35,600 bases of DNA from DATAEU01 sp046735355. GTDB lineage: Bacteria > Actinomycetota > UBA4738 > HRBIN12. How positions within the stretch are numbered: the stretch's first letter is position 1; each line of letters begins with the position of its first letter. Below the pieces are notes generated by a model. The model was not told the origin of the DNA. It did not search any database and worked only from the letters and a program-made list of their open reading frames with translations. Below, piece by piece: positions 27,489 through 35,600 of this stretch. The DNA is taken from the NCBI GenBank assembly GCA_046735355.1, contig JBKPTC010000108.1, positions 1 through 35,600 on the forward strand, in the 5' to 3' direction. Both the position numbers and the translations under genes were made by a program.

Positions 27489-28775
27489 ATGCCGGCCGCG
27501 ATCGTGCTCGGCACGCAGTGGGGCGACGAGGGCAAGGGCAAGGTCGTCGACTACCTGGCGGACGGCACGGACTTCGTCGTGCGCTACCAGGGCGGCAACA
27601 ACGCGGGCCACACCGTCATCGCGGAAGGACAGGTCCTCAAGCTCCACCTGATCCCCTCGGGGATCCTGTATCCGCATCTGACGTCGGTCATCGCCGACGG
27701 CGTCGTGATCGATCCCCGCGTGCTCCTCGAGGAGATGGACACGTTGACGGACCTCGGCGTCGACGTGTCGAAGCTCGTCATCTCGGGCAACGCGCATCTC
27801 ATCATGCCGTACCACCTCGAGATCGAGCGCGTGGTCGAGCGGTTCCTCGGCAAGAACGCGCTCGGCACCACCAAGCGAGGCATCGGTCCGGCGTACGGCG
27901 ACAAGGCCGCGCGCATCGGACTGCGCGTGCAGGACCTGTTCGATCCGAAGATCTTCCGCGAGAAGCTCGACGTCGTGCTGAAGGAGAAGAACGTCGTCCT
28001 CACGAAGGTGTACGGGCGGCTTCCCCTGCGCGCGGACGAGATCGTCGGCTCATACATGGAGTACGCCGAGCGTCTGCGCCCGTATCTCGCCGACACGTCG
28101 AAACTCCTGCACGACGGTCTCCGCGCGGGCAAGCACGTGATGCTCGAGGGCGCCCAGGGCACGCTGCTCGACCTCGACCACGGCACGTATCCGTTCGTGA
28201 CGTCTTCGAACCCGGTGGCGGGCTACGCGCTGGCGTCCGCCGGGATCGGGCCGTCGTGGGTCGACCGCGTGATCGGCGTCAGCAAGGCGTACGTGACGCG
28301 CGTCGGCGCCGGTCCGTTTCCGACGGAGGAGACCGGTGACATCGGCGAGACGCTCGTAGAGCGTGGCGACGAGTTCGGCACGACGACGGGTCGTCGGCGC
28401 CGCACCGGCTGGTTCGACGCCGTCATCCTGCGCTACGCCGCGCGGATCAACGGTTTCACGGAGCTGTTCCTGACCAAGCTCGACGTGCTTTCGGAGCTGT
28501 CGCCGATCCGCGTATGCGTCGCGTACGAGGTCGACGGCGAGCGGTTCGAGGACGTGCCGCCGCACCAGTCGCTGTTCCATCGCGCGCGTCCGGTGTATGA
28601 GGACGCGGAGGGATGGTCCGAGGATCTCGGCGACGTCCGGTCCTTCGCCGATCTCCCCCAGGCGGCCCGGTCGTACGTCCGCCGGCTCGAGGAGCTCGTC
28701 GACGTTCCGATCAGCGTCGTGTCGGTGGGACCCGCGCGCGAGCAGAGCCTGCCCGCCCCCGAGGGCGACCGGTGA
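27489..28775 (+). CDS. purA: Adenylosuccinate synthetase
   Basis: PurA joins IMP and aspartate using GTP in the first AMP-branch step. The 428-residue protein opens MPAAIVLGTQWGDEGKGKVVD with the P-loop GDEGKGK, then GGNNAGHTV. The IMP-binding segment GTTKRGIGPAYGDKAARIGLRV, the GAQGTLLDLDHGTYPFVTSSN stretch and the later TTTGRRRRTGWFD are intact. The ATG at 27489 follows a GGGGGGAGGA ribosome-binding site. The frame further upstream overlaps dodecin out of frame and is rejected. The stop overlaps purD as GTGA. It is the first gene of a purine operon. Confidence 0.97.
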   Translation: MPAAIVLGTQWGDEGKGKVVDYLADGTDFVVRYQGGNNAGHTVIAEGQVLKLHLIPSGILYPHLTSVIADGVVIDPRVLLEEMDTLTDLGVDVSKLVISGNAHLIMPYHLEIERVVERFLGKNALGTTKRGIGPAYGDKAARIGLRVQDLFDPKIFREKLDVVLKEKNVVLTKVYGRLPLRADEIVGSYMEYAERLRPYLADTSKLLHDGLRAGKHVMLEGAQGTLLDLDHGTYPFVTSSNPVAGYALASAGIGPSWVDRVIGVSKAYVTRVGAGPFPTEETGDIGETLVERGDEFGTTTGRRRRTGWFDAVILRYAARINGFTELFLTKLDVLSELSPIRVCVAYEVDGERFEDVPPHQSLFHRARPVYEDAEGWSEDLGDVRSFADLPQAARSYVRRLEELVDVPISVVSVGPAREQSLPAPEGDR

Positions 28776-30052
28776 GGATCCTCGTCGTCGGCGGTGGCGG
28801 GCGCGAGCACGCGCTCGTGTGGCGTCTGGCGCAGAACGCGACCGTCGAACGGCTGCTGGCCGCGCCCGGCAACGCGGGGATCGCCCGCGAGGCGGCGTGC
28901 GTTCCGCTTCGCGCCGACGACGTTCCCGCGGTCGTCGACCTCGTGGAGCGCGAGGACGTCGACCTCACCGTCGTCGGGCCCGAGGCGCCGCTCGTCGCCG
29001 GTCTCGCCGACGAGCTCCTCGCGCGCGGTCGCCGCGTCTTCGGCCCGACGCGCGCGGCGGCGCGGCTGGAGGGCTCGAAGGCGTGGACCAAGGAGCTGTG
29101 CGAGCGATACGGCATCCCGGCCGCGCGCTCGGTGACGGTCTCCGACGCCAACGCCGGGCGCGAGGCGCTCGACGCGTTCGATCCGCCGTTCGTCGTCAAG
29201 GCGGACGGCCTCGCGGCCGGCAAGGGGGTCGTCATCGCGGAAACGCGCGAGGAGGCCGTCGTCGCGCTGGACGCGGCGCTCGTGCATCGGGCGTTCGGCG
29301 AGGCCGGAGCGCGGGTGGTCGTCGAGGAGTTCCTCGAGGGGCGCGAGGTCTCGGCGTTCGCGCTCAGCGACGGCAGCAGCGTGCTTCCGCTCGCCATGGC
29401 GCAGGACTTCAAGCGGGCGTTCGACGACGACACCGGGCCGAATACGGGAGGCATGGGCGCGTACTCACCGGTGCCGTTCGTCGACGAGGCGACGGCCGAG
29501 CGGATCCGCGAGGAGGTTCTCGTCCGGACGGTCGACGCGATGGCGCGAGAGGGCGTCCCGTACCAGGGCGTGCTGTACGCCGGGATCATGCTGACGGCCG
29601 AGGGTCCGAAGGTGCTCGAGTTCAACTGCCGCTTCGGCGACCCCGAGGCCGAGGTCCTGGTGCCGCGGTTCCGCTCGGACCTCGGCGAGGTCCTGCTCGC
29701 GTGCACGGAAGGGAACCTGTCCGACCATCGCGCGGTGTGGATCGACGACGCGTGCGTCACGGTCGTCATGGCCTCGGGCGGATATCCGGGCGAGTACCGA
29801 ACCGGGTTCGAGGTCTCGGGACTCGAGGCGGCCGGCCGCGTCGAGGGCGCGTTCGTGTTCCACGCCGGCACGTGGGAGGTAGACGGTAGAGTGGTCACGT
29901 CGGGGGGACGCGTCCTCGCGGTCAGCGGGCTCGGATCCACCATCGAGCTCGCGTGCGAGGCGGCCTACGAGGCCTGTTCGAGGATCGCGTTCGAGGGCGG
30001 GTTCCACCGGAGCGACATCGCCCGACGCGCGGCCGCGGAGGAGAGGCAATGA
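28772..30052 (+). CDS. purD: Phosphoribosylamine-glycine ligase (GAR synthetase)
   Basis: PurD makes glycinamide ribonucleotide from phosphoribosylamine, glycine and ATP, step two of IMP synthesis. The 426-residue ATP-grasp enzyme starts VRILVVGGGGREHALVWRLA. It has PFVVKADGLAAGKGVV in the ATP-grasp B region, TGPNTGGMGAYSPVPF and VLEFNCRFGDPEAEVL. The GTG start overlaps the purA stop as GTGA, and its stop overlaps purE as ATGA. Length and motifs are ordinary. Confidence 0.97.
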   Translation: MRILVVGGGGREHALVWRLAQNATVERLLAAPGNAGIAREAACVPLRADDVPAVVDLVEREDVDLTVVGPEAPLVAGLADELLARGRRVFGPTRAAARLEGSKAWTKELCERYGIPAARSVTVSDANAGREALDAFDPPFVVKADGLAAGKGVVIAETREEAVVALDAALVHRAFGEAGARVVVEEFLEGREVSAFALSDGSSVLPLAMAQDFKRAFDDDTGPNTGGMGAYSPVPFVDEATAERIREEVLVRTVDAMAREGVPYQGVLYAGIMLTAEGPKVLEFNCRFGDPEAEVLVPRFRSDLGEVLLACTEGNLSDHRAVWIDDACVTVVMASGGYPGEYRTGFEVSGLEAAGRVEGAFVFHAGTWEVDGRVVTSGGRVLAVSGLGSTIELACEAAYEACSRIAFEGGFHRSDIARRAAAEERQ

Positions 30053-30522
30053 GCGACGAGGCACCGGTCGTCGGCGTGCTCGCCGCGTCGCCGGCCGAGC
30101 TGGCGACGATGCAGCAGGCAACGGCGATCCTCGAGAAGCTCGGCGTGGCCCACGAGGTTCGCGTCGTGTCGGCGCATCGCAACCCCGATCTGGTCGACGA
30201 GTACGCGCGGACCGCGTTCGAGCGCGGGATCAAGGTGATGATCTGCAGCACCGGGATCTCGGGGCATCTCGCGGCCGCGGTGGCCTCGAGGACGATCGTG
30301 CCGGTCATCGGGGTGCCGATCGCCTCGGATCAGATGCCGGGCGACCAAGCGCTCGTCGTGACCGCGCAGATGCCGATGGGGGTTCCGGTCGCGACCGTCG
30401 GGGTCGACGCGGCCGTCAACGCGGCCGTGCTCGCCGCGCAGGTCGTTGGCGTCTCGGACCCCGAGGTCCAGAAGCGGCTGTGGCGGTTCAAGGATGACCT
30501 CGCGGAGGGGCTCCGGCTGTGA
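30049..30522 (+). CDS. purE: PurE-type 5-(carboxyamino)imidazole ribonucleotide mutase, divergent active-site loop
   Basis: A 157-residue PurE-fold protein. PurE interconverts N5-CAIR and CAIR (class I, with PurK) or carboxylates AIR (class II). The fold is recognisable: LATMQQATAILEKLGVAHEVRVVSAHRNPD, then VIGVPIASDQMPGDQAL, QMPMGVPVATV and NAAVLAAQV. The loop that reads GSxSD in nearly all PurE proteins is here ASPAE, SAHRTP is SAHRNP, and AGGAAHLPG is replaced by STGISGHLAA. Ser16 and His45 equivalents remain. It is overlapped by purD (ATGA) and surrounded by purine genes, so a purine role is strongly suggested. No purK is in the window. Confidence 0.85.
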   Translation: MSDEAPVVGVLAASPAELATMQQATAILEKLGVAHEVRVVSAHRNPDLVDEYARTAFERGIKVMICSTGISGHLAAAVASRTIVPVIGVPIASDQMPGDQALVVTAQMPMGVPVATVGVDAAVNAAVLAAQVVGVSDPEVQKRLWRFKDDLAEGLRL

Positions 30523-30541
30523 GCCGGGTCGGGGCCGCCGG

Positions 30542-31867
30542 GTGATCCCTCGGTACACCCTTCCGGAGATGGCCGAGGTGTGGTCGGATCGTGCGCGGCT
30601 CGCGCACTGGCTCGAGATCGAGATCCTCGCCGTCGAGGCGTGGGCGCGCCTCGGTCGCATCCCCGAGGACGACGCGCGCGAGGTTCGCGAGCGCGCCGGC
30701 TTCGACCTGGAGCGGGTGGCCGAGCTCGAGAGGGTCACCAAGCACGACGTCGCGGCCTTCGTGCAGGACGTCGGCGCCTCGGTCGGCCCGGCCGGGCGAT
30801 GGGTGCACTTCGGGATGACGTCGTCGGACGTCCTCGACACGGCCTTCGCGCTCCAGCTCCGCGACGCCGCGGACCTGCTGCTCGCTCGCCTGGAACGGCT
30901 CCTGGCCGTGGTGCGCAGGATCGCGCTCGAGCACCGCGACACCGTCATGGTCGGGCGGACGCACGGCGTGCACGCGGAGCCGACGAGCTTCGGTCACAAG
31001 GTCGCGCTGTGGGCGTTCGAGCTCGACCGGGACCGCGAGCGGCTCCGTCGTGCGCGCGAGGACGTGTCGGTCGGGAAGATCTCCGGCGCCGTCGGAACGT
31101 ACGGGCAGGTCGACCCCGCCGTCGAGGAGGAAGTCTGCGCCCGGCTCGGGCTGCGACCGGCCGAGGCGTCGAGCCAGATCGTTCCTCGCGATCGCCACGC
31201 GGGCTATCTCGCGACGGTCGCGGTCGTCGCCGGCACGCTCGACCTCATCGCGACCGAGATCCGGCACCTCGCGCGGACGGAGGTGCGGGAGGTCCAGGAG
31301 CCGTTCACGTCCGGACAGAAGGGCTCGAGCGCGATGCCGCACAAGCGGAACCCGGTCCGGTGCGAGCGCGTGACGGGTCTTGCCCGTGTCGTGCGCGGGC
31401 ATGCGCAGGCGGCGTTCGAGAACCAGGTGCTCTGGCACGAACGCGACATCTCGCACTCGTCGGCGGAGCGCGTCATCTTCCCCGACGCGACCACCGCCCT
31501 CGACTTCATGCTCGCCGAGCTGGCGGACGTGCTCGAGCACCTGCGTGTCTCTCCGGAGCGCATGCGCGCGAACCTCGATGCCGACGGCGGCCTCGCGTAC
31601 TCGCAGACGGTCCTGCTGGCGCTCGTCGACGCCGGGATGTCGCGCGACGACGCCTACGCGGTGGTACAGCGCGCGGCGGCGAAGGCATGGGACCAGGGCG
31701 AGGACTTCCGCGAGCGGCTTCGTGCGACGCCCGAGGTCGCGCGCGCGTTGTCCGCCGAGATGCTCGACGAGACGTTCGATCCGGCGCGGGCGCTGCGCAA
31801 CCTGGACGTTGTGTTCGATCGGCTCAGCAAGATCCAGATCGACGACGAGGTGGGGGAGACGCGATGA
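30542..31867 (+). CDS. purB: Adenylosuccinate lyase
   Basis: PurB cleaves both SAICAR (to AICAR) and adenylosuccinate (to AMP) with release of fumarate. The 441-residue protein has VHFGMTSSDVLDTAFALQ, VGRTHGVHAEPTSFG (catalytic His region), and the fumarase-superfamily signature GQKGSSAMPHKRNPV containing the mobile catalytic Ser. The C-terminal adenylosuccinate lyase domain is also present. The GTG start at 30542 is 19 nt after purE and has only a weak ribosome-binding site. The stop overlaps purC as ATGA. Identification is secure. Confidence 0.96.
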   Translation: MIPRYTLPEMAEVWSDRARLAHWLEIEILAVEAWARLGRIPEDDAREVRERAGFDLERVAELERVTKHDVAAFVQDVGASVGPAGRWVHFGMTSSDVLDTAFALQLRDAADLLLARLERLLAVVRRIALEHRDTVMVGRTHGVHAEPTSFGHKVALWAFELDRDRERLRRAREDVSVGKISGAVGTYGQVDPAVEEEVCARLGLRPAEASSQIVPRDRHAGYLATVAVVAGTLDLIATEIRHLARTEVREVQEPFTSGQKGSSAMPHKRNPVRCERVTGLARVVRGHAQAAFENQVLWHERDISHSSAERVIFPDATTALDFMLAELADVLEHLRVSPERMRANLDADGGLAYSQTVLLALVDAGMSRDDAYAVVQRAAAKAWDQGEDFRERLRATPEVARALSAEMLDETFDPARALRNLDVVFDRLSKIQIDDEVGETR

Positions 31868-32817
31868 CGACGGCGAGCAAGCTCCACGCGCAGGGCAAGG
31901 TCCGAGACGTGTACGACGTGGGCGACGGGCGGTTGCTGCTCGTCGCGACCGACCGGATCAGCGCGTTCGACGTCGTGCTTCCCGATCCGATCCCCGACAA
32001 GGGGCGGGTGCTCACGGGGCTCACGCTGTTCTGGCTCGATCGAACGACCGACCTCGTACCGAACCACCTCGTCAGCGCCGACCGGCGCGACTTTCCGGAG
32101 CCGTTCCGGAGCGAGCCGTCGCTCGCCGGGCGGGCGATGCTCTGCACCAAGGCCGAGCCCGTGATGGTCGAGTGCGTCGCGCGCGGCTATCTCACGGGTT
32201 CGGGGCTGAAGCAGTACAAGGCCGAGGGGCACGTCTGCGGCGTGCCGCTGCCGGGCGGGCTCGAGGAGGCCTCGAGGCTTCCTGAGCCCATCTTCACGCC
32301 GACGACCAAGGCTGCCACCGGACACGACCAGCCGCTCACGTTCGAGGAGACCGTCGACCTGATCGGCAGGGGTCTTGCGGAGCGGCTCCGCGAGCTCACG
32401 ATCGCGCTGTACGAGCGGGGCGCGGAGGTCGCCGCGGAGCGCGGCATCATCGTCGCCGACACGAAGTTCGAGTTCGGGTTCGCCGACGGGCAGCTCATCC
32501 TGATCGACGAGGTGCTCACCCCCGACTCGTCGCGCTTCTGGCCGGCCGACGGGTACGCGCCGGGCAAGGCACAGCCGTCGTTCGACAAGCAGTTCGTCCG
32601 CGACTGGCTCGACGCGAGCGGATGGGACCACGAGCCGCCGCCCCCGCGCCTCCCAGACGAGGTCGTCGCACGGACGGCCGAGAAGTACCGCGAGGCGTAC
32701 GAGCGGATCGCCGGCGAGAAGTGGGAGCACTACCGCCACAAGATGGGCGTCATGACCGAGAACGACTGGAACACGTGCGCGGTCGACCTCGAGCGTCTGC
32801 GGGCCGACCACTCGTGA
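31864..32817 (+). CDS. purC: SAICAR synthetase with extended C-terminus
   Basis: PurC joins CAIR and aspartate with ATP to form SAICAR. The 317-residue protein has GKVRDVYDVGDGRLLLVATDRISAFD, VECVARGYLTGSGLKQY, FTPTTKAATGHD, IIVADTKFEFGF, and LIDEVLTPDSSRFWP with QPSFDKQFVRDWL. Most PurC proteins end soon after the segment seen here as AYERIAGEKW. This one continues for about 30 residues (EHYRHKMGVMTENDWNTC and beyond). Start and stop overlap purB (ATGA) and purS (GTGA). The catalytic part looks intact. Confidence 0.96.
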   Translation: MTTASKLHAQGKVRDVYDVGDGRLLLVATDRISAFDVVLPDPIPDKGRVLTGLTLFWLDRTTDLVPNHLVSADRRDFPEPFRSEPSLAGRAMLCTKAEPVMVECVARGYLTGSGLKQYKAEGHVCGVPLPGGLEEASRLPEPIFTPTTKAATGHDQPLTFEETVDLIGRGLAERLRELTIALYERGAEVAAERGIIVADTKFEFGFADGQLILIDEVLTPDSSRFWPADGYAPGKAQPSFDKQFVRDWLDASGWDHEPPPPRLPDEVVARTAEKYREAYERIAGEKWEHYRHKMGVMTENDWNTCAVDLERLRADHS

Positions 32818-33077
32818 CCGCCCACCGGTTCGAGGTCCTCGTCTCGCTGAAGCCGGGCCTCCTCGACCCCCAGGGCAAGGCCGTCGAGGGAGCGCTTCCG
32901 GCGCTCGGCTGGACGAACGTGCACGACGTCCGCGTAGGCAAGCACATCGAGCTCACCGTCGATGCGGACGATGACGCGTCGGCGCGCGTGCAGGTCGAGG
33001 AGATGGCCGCGCGGCTGCTGTCGAACCCGGTGATCGAGGACTTCCGGATCCTGTCCGTCGAGGAGGCGGGGGCGTGA
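32814..33077 (+). CDS. purS: Phosphoribosylformylglycinamidine synthase subunit PurS
   Basis: PurS is the small structural subunit that bridges PurQ and small PurL in the FGAM synthase complex. The 87-residue protein has the expected pattern: FEVLVSLKPGLLDPQGKAVEGAL near the start, VRVGKHIELTVDAD in the middle and LLSNPVIEDFRI at the end. The GTG start overlaps the purC stop and its stop overlaps the purQ start, both as GTGA, which would help keep subunit synthesis balanced. Confidence 0.95.
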   Translation: MTAHRFEVLVSLKPGLLDPQGKAVEGALPALGWTNVHDVRVGKHIELTVDADDDASARVQVEEMAARLLSNPVIEDFRILSVEEAGA

Positions 33078-33784
33078 GCACCGGCCTCGCGCGGATCGGC
33101 GTGGTCACGTTTCCCGGCTCCCTCGACGACCGGGACGCGCTCCGCGCCGTCGGGCGCATGGGCGGCGAACCCGTCGCGCTGTGGCACGCGGACGAGGATC
33201 TTCGCCGCGTCGACGCGGTGATCCTTCCGGGTGGGTTCTCGTACGGCGACTACCTCCGGACGGGCGCGATCGCTCGGTTCGCGGCGGTGATGGGCGAGGT
33301 TCGTCGCTTCGCCGCGTCGGGCGGGCCGGTGCTCGGGATCTGCAACGGCTTCCAGATCCTCTGCGAGGCCGGGCTGTTGCCGGGCGCGCTGATCCGCAAC
33401 GCGCGGCTGCGCTTCGTTTGCAGGCCGGTCGAGGTCCGCGTCGAGACGACGGCGTCGTCGCTCACGCACGGCCTCGTTCCCGGCGAGGTGCTTCGCATCC
33501 CGGTCAAGCACGGCGAAGGCCAGTTCATCGCGTCGAGGGACGAGCTGCGCCGGCTCGACGAGGAGGGCCTCGTGGTGTTCCGGTACTGCGGGCCGAAGGG
33601 CGAGCTCGACCCCGCGTACGACGTCAACGGCAGCGCCGGCTCGATCGCCGGTGTCCGCAACGCGGCGGGAAACGTCGTCGGCCTAATGCCGCATCCGGAA
33701 CACGCCGTCGACCCCGACGTCGGTCCGACCGGCGGCCAACCGCTGTTCGCGTCGCTGCTGTCGGCGGCGCTCGCGAGGGTGTAG
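33074..33784 (+). CDS. purQ: Phosphoribosylformylglycinamidine synthase subunit PurQ (glutaminase)
   Basis: PurQ is the class I glutamine amidotransferase that supplies ammonia to PurL. The 236-residue protein has PGGFSYGDYLRTGAIARF, the nucleophile Cys90 in VLGICNGFQIL, and the His/Glu of the triad in GLMPHPEHAVD. Length is normal for the stand-alone subunit. The start is GTG overlapping purS (GTGA). The purL start directly abuts its TAG stop. Confidence 0.97.
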   Translation: MSTGLARIGVVTFPGSLDDRDALRAVGRMGGEPVALWHADEDLRRVDAVILPGGFSYGDYLRTGAIARFAAVMGEVRRFAASGGPVLGICNGFQILCEAGLLPGALIRNARLRFVCRPVEVRVETTASSLTHGLVPGEVLRIPVKHGEGQFIASRDELRRLDEEGLVVFRYCGPKGELDPAYDVNGSAGSIAGVRNAAGNVVGLMPHPEHAVDPDVGPTGGQPLFASLLSAALARV

Positions 33785-35600
33785 GTGCCCGAACCGCTGC
33801 ACCGTGCGCTCGGCCTGACGGACGAGGAGTTCGAGCGGATCCGGTCGACGCTCGGCCGCGACCCGAATCCGACCGAGCTCGCCATGTACGGCGCGATGTG
33901 GTCGGAGCACTGCTCGTACAAGTCGTCGAAGAGCCATCTGCGCACGCTGCCGACCGAGGGACCCCGCGTACTGGTCGGTCCCGGGCAGGACGCCGGCGCC
34001 GTCGACATCGGCGACGGGCTCGCGGTCGTGTTCAAGATGGAATCGCACTCGCATCCGAGCGCGATCGAGCCGTACCAGGGCGCCGCCACGGGCGTCGGCG
34101 GCATCGTGCGCGACATCATCTCGATGGGCGCACGGCCGATCGCGCTGCTCGATCCGCTGCGGTTCGGGCCGCTCGACGACGAGCGCAACCGATGGCTCTT
34201 CGGCGGCGTGATCTCGGGGATCGGGGGCTACGGCAACTGCATCGGCGTTCCGACGGTCGGCGGGGAGATCGCGTTCGCCGACGTGCACTCCGCCAACCCG
34301 ACGGTCAACGTGATGTGCGTCGGCGTCGCGCCGGCGGACGAGCTGATGACGTCCGCTCGTCGGGTGGACGAGGGGTCGCTGCTCCTGCTGTTCGGTGCTG
34401 CGACCGGCCGCGACGGCATCGGCGGCGTGTCCGTGCTGGCCTCTCGGACGCTCGACGAGGGCTCGGAGGAGAGCAGGCCGAGCGTGCAGATCGGCGACCC
34501 GTTCGCCGAGAAGCTGCTGATCGAGGCGTCGCTCGAGCTGGTTCACCGCGATCTGCTCGAGGGACTGCAGGACCTCGGCGGCGCCGGCATCACGTGCGCG
34601 GTGAGCGAGTCCGCGGCCCGGGCCGGCCTCGGCGCCAAGCTCGAGCTCGACGCCGTACCGCTCCGCGAGCCGAACCTCGAGGCGTTCGAGATCCTGACGA
34701 GCGAGTCGCAGGAGCGGATGCTCGCCCTCGTGGCGCCGGAGCGTCTCGAGGACGTCCGGTCGGTCTGCGACCGGTGGGGGCTCGCGTCGGCCGTCGTCGG
34801 GCGCCTGTCGCGGGGCGGCCGTCTCCGCGTCACGATGCGCGGCGCGGTCGTCGCCGACGTGCCGGCTCGCTCGCTCGCGGACGAGGGGCCGGAGTATCAC
34901 CGCCCGATGTCGCCGCCGTCGGGACGAGAGGCGGTCGTCGAGGACGATCCGACGTTCGCGACGCCGCCGGCCTCGCCCGGCGACGCGCTGTTCGAGGTCC
35001 TCTCCTCGCCGAACGTCGCGAGCAAGCGCTCGGTTTGGGAGCAGTACGACTGGATCGTCCAGGGCGGCACCGTGCGCGGGCCGGGATCGGACGCGGCGAT
35101 CGTTCGCATCGACGGCGGCCTGAAGGCGCTCGCACTGTCGAGCGACGGCAAAGGCCGGTTCGGCTCGCTCGATCCGTACCTCGGCGCGGCGCACGCGGTC
35201 GCCGAGGCGGCTCGGAACGTCGCCGTCTCGGGGGCCACGCCGCTCGCGATCACCAACTGCCTGAACTTCGGCAACCCCGAGCGCCCCGAGGTGATGTGGC
35301 AGTTCGCCGAGTCGATCCGCGGGATGGCCGACGCGTGCCGGGCGTTCGAGACGCCGGTGACCGGCGGCAACGTGAGCTTCTACAACGAGTCTGCCGGATC
35401 GGCGATCTGGCCGACCGCCGTCGTCGGCATGCTCGGCCTCCTCGAGGATCACCGTCTGGCCCTGCCGTCGGGGTTCGTCCGTGCCGGCGATGCGGTCTAC
35501 GTCCTCGGCGAGACGTTCGCCGAGCTCGGCGGGTCGGAGTTCGGCGAGGTCGTGCTCGGAACCGTGGCGGGCCGCCCGCCGGCACTCGATCTCGGAAGGG
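33785..35600 (+). CDS. purL: Phosphoribosylformylglycinamidine synthase subunit PurL (3' truncated by window)
   Basis: Small-type PurL, the ATP-dependent synthetase subunit that works with PurS and PurQ to convert FGAR to FGAM. About 605 residues are visible of an expected 720-780; the frame is open to the window edge. Diagnostic segments are AMYGAMWSEHCSYKSSKSHLR, VFKMESHSHPSAIEPYQGAATGVGG, DLGGAGITCAVSESA and the second half NCLNFGNPERPEVMWQF with TGGNVSFYNES. GTG 33785 follows the purQ stop with no gap. A GAGGG 8-12 nt upstream may serve as ribosome-binding site. No frameshift is visible in the covered part. Confidence 0.96.
   Translation, partial: MPEPLHRALGLTDEEFERIRSTLGRDPNPTELAMYGAMWSEHCSYKSSKSHLRTLPTEGPRVLVGPGQDAGAVDIGDGLAVVFKMESHSHPSAIEPYQGAATGVGGIVRDIISMGARPIALLDPLRFGPLDDERNRWLFGGVISGIGGYGNCIGVPTVGGEIAFADVHSANPTVNVMCVGVAPADELMTSARRVDEGSLLLLFGAATGRDGIGGVSVLASRTLDEGSEESRPSVQIGDPFAEKLLIEASLELVHRDLLEGLQDLGGAGITCAVSESAARAGLGAKLELDAVPLREPNLEAFEILTSESQERMLALVAPERLEDVRSVCDRWGLASAVVGRLSRGGRLRVTMRGAVVADVPARSLADEGPEYHRPMSPPSGREAVVEDDPTFATPPASPGDALFEVLSSPNVASKRSVWEQYDWIVQGGTVRGPGSDAAIVRIDGGLKALALSSDGKGRFGSLDPYLGAAHAVAEAARNVAVSGATPLAITNCLNFGNPERPEVMWQFAESIRGMADACRAFETPVTGGNVSFYNESAGSAIWPTAVVGMLGLLEDHRLALPSGFVRAGDAVYVLGETFAELGGSEFGEVVLGTVAGRPPALDLGR

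Noticed and set aside
30049..30522. purE as a pseudogene because of its changed signature loop
   Set aside because: The frame is intact, normal in length, and coupled to purD by ATGA. The remaining PurE motifs are well preserved, which fits divergence rather than decay.

Overview
The window is GC-rich and densely coded, and most likely comes from an actinobacterium (Actinomycetota), possibly a deep-branching one. The evidence is an HspR repressor with a HAIR operator at dnaK, a PurS/PurQ/small-PurL purine synthase, a Dcd close in sequence to the mycobacterial enzyme, a fused HdrE/HdrD-like oxidoreductase of the mycobacterial EtfD type, a TTGTCCACA-type DnaA box, and TANNNT -10 boxes lying 6-10 nt before start codons, which implies many leaderless mRNAs. 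No rRNA, transposase, CRISPR array or prophage gene is visible. The final assignment is inference; no database was searched.

Layout. (1) 1-4006: rpsR-rplI, then an oppositely oriented membrane-anchored GIN-domain (DUF2807) gene, a 377-bp divergent regulatory gap with a DnaA-box-like site, dnaB, and an endonuclease III. (2) 4007-5292: a ~200-nt structured leader with an 18-codon Arg-rich upstream ORF, then a DRG-like TGS-domain GTPase, and a convergent tRNA-Gly(CCC). (3) 5331-6963: trpD and dcd, each behind its own apparent leaderless promoter. (4) 6954-14833, minus strand: an EtfD-like Fe-S membrane oxidoreductase, a soluble NarL-type histidine kinase and response regulator, and a 1307-residue protein with a long acidic disordered half and a HEAT-repeat half. 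(5) 14972-22765: a stress-response super-operon dnaK-hsp20-grpE-dnaJ-hspR-GNAT-clpB. (6) 22835-27451: a putative DUF3137-like membrane protein, LemA, an MFS exporter, a metallo-beta-lactamase-fold hydrolase, a DUF2090 aldolase-like protein and dodecin. (7) 27489-35600: purA-purD-purE-purB-purC-purS-purQ-purL, the last cut by the window edge.

Genes within the operons are tightly packed. ATGA, GTGA or TGATG overlaps join most neighbours in the chaperone and purine operons, so translational coupling is likely. The chaperone operon carries the complete Hsp70 system, a small heat-shock protein and the ClpB disaggregase together with its own repressor. The purine operon supplies most IMP pathway steps plus the first AMP-branch enzyme; purK, purF, purM, purN and purH are not in the window.

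The two most unusual signals are the uORF-plus-hairpin leader of the DRG-like GTPase, and a repeat family with a conserved core (CTCAAGCAGCGA...AGCGGTAG) enclosed by stems that differ completely between loci yet stay self-complementary. One locus is an exact 57-bp tandem duplication that encodes the C-terminal tail of GrpE; the other directly follows the DUF2090 gene.
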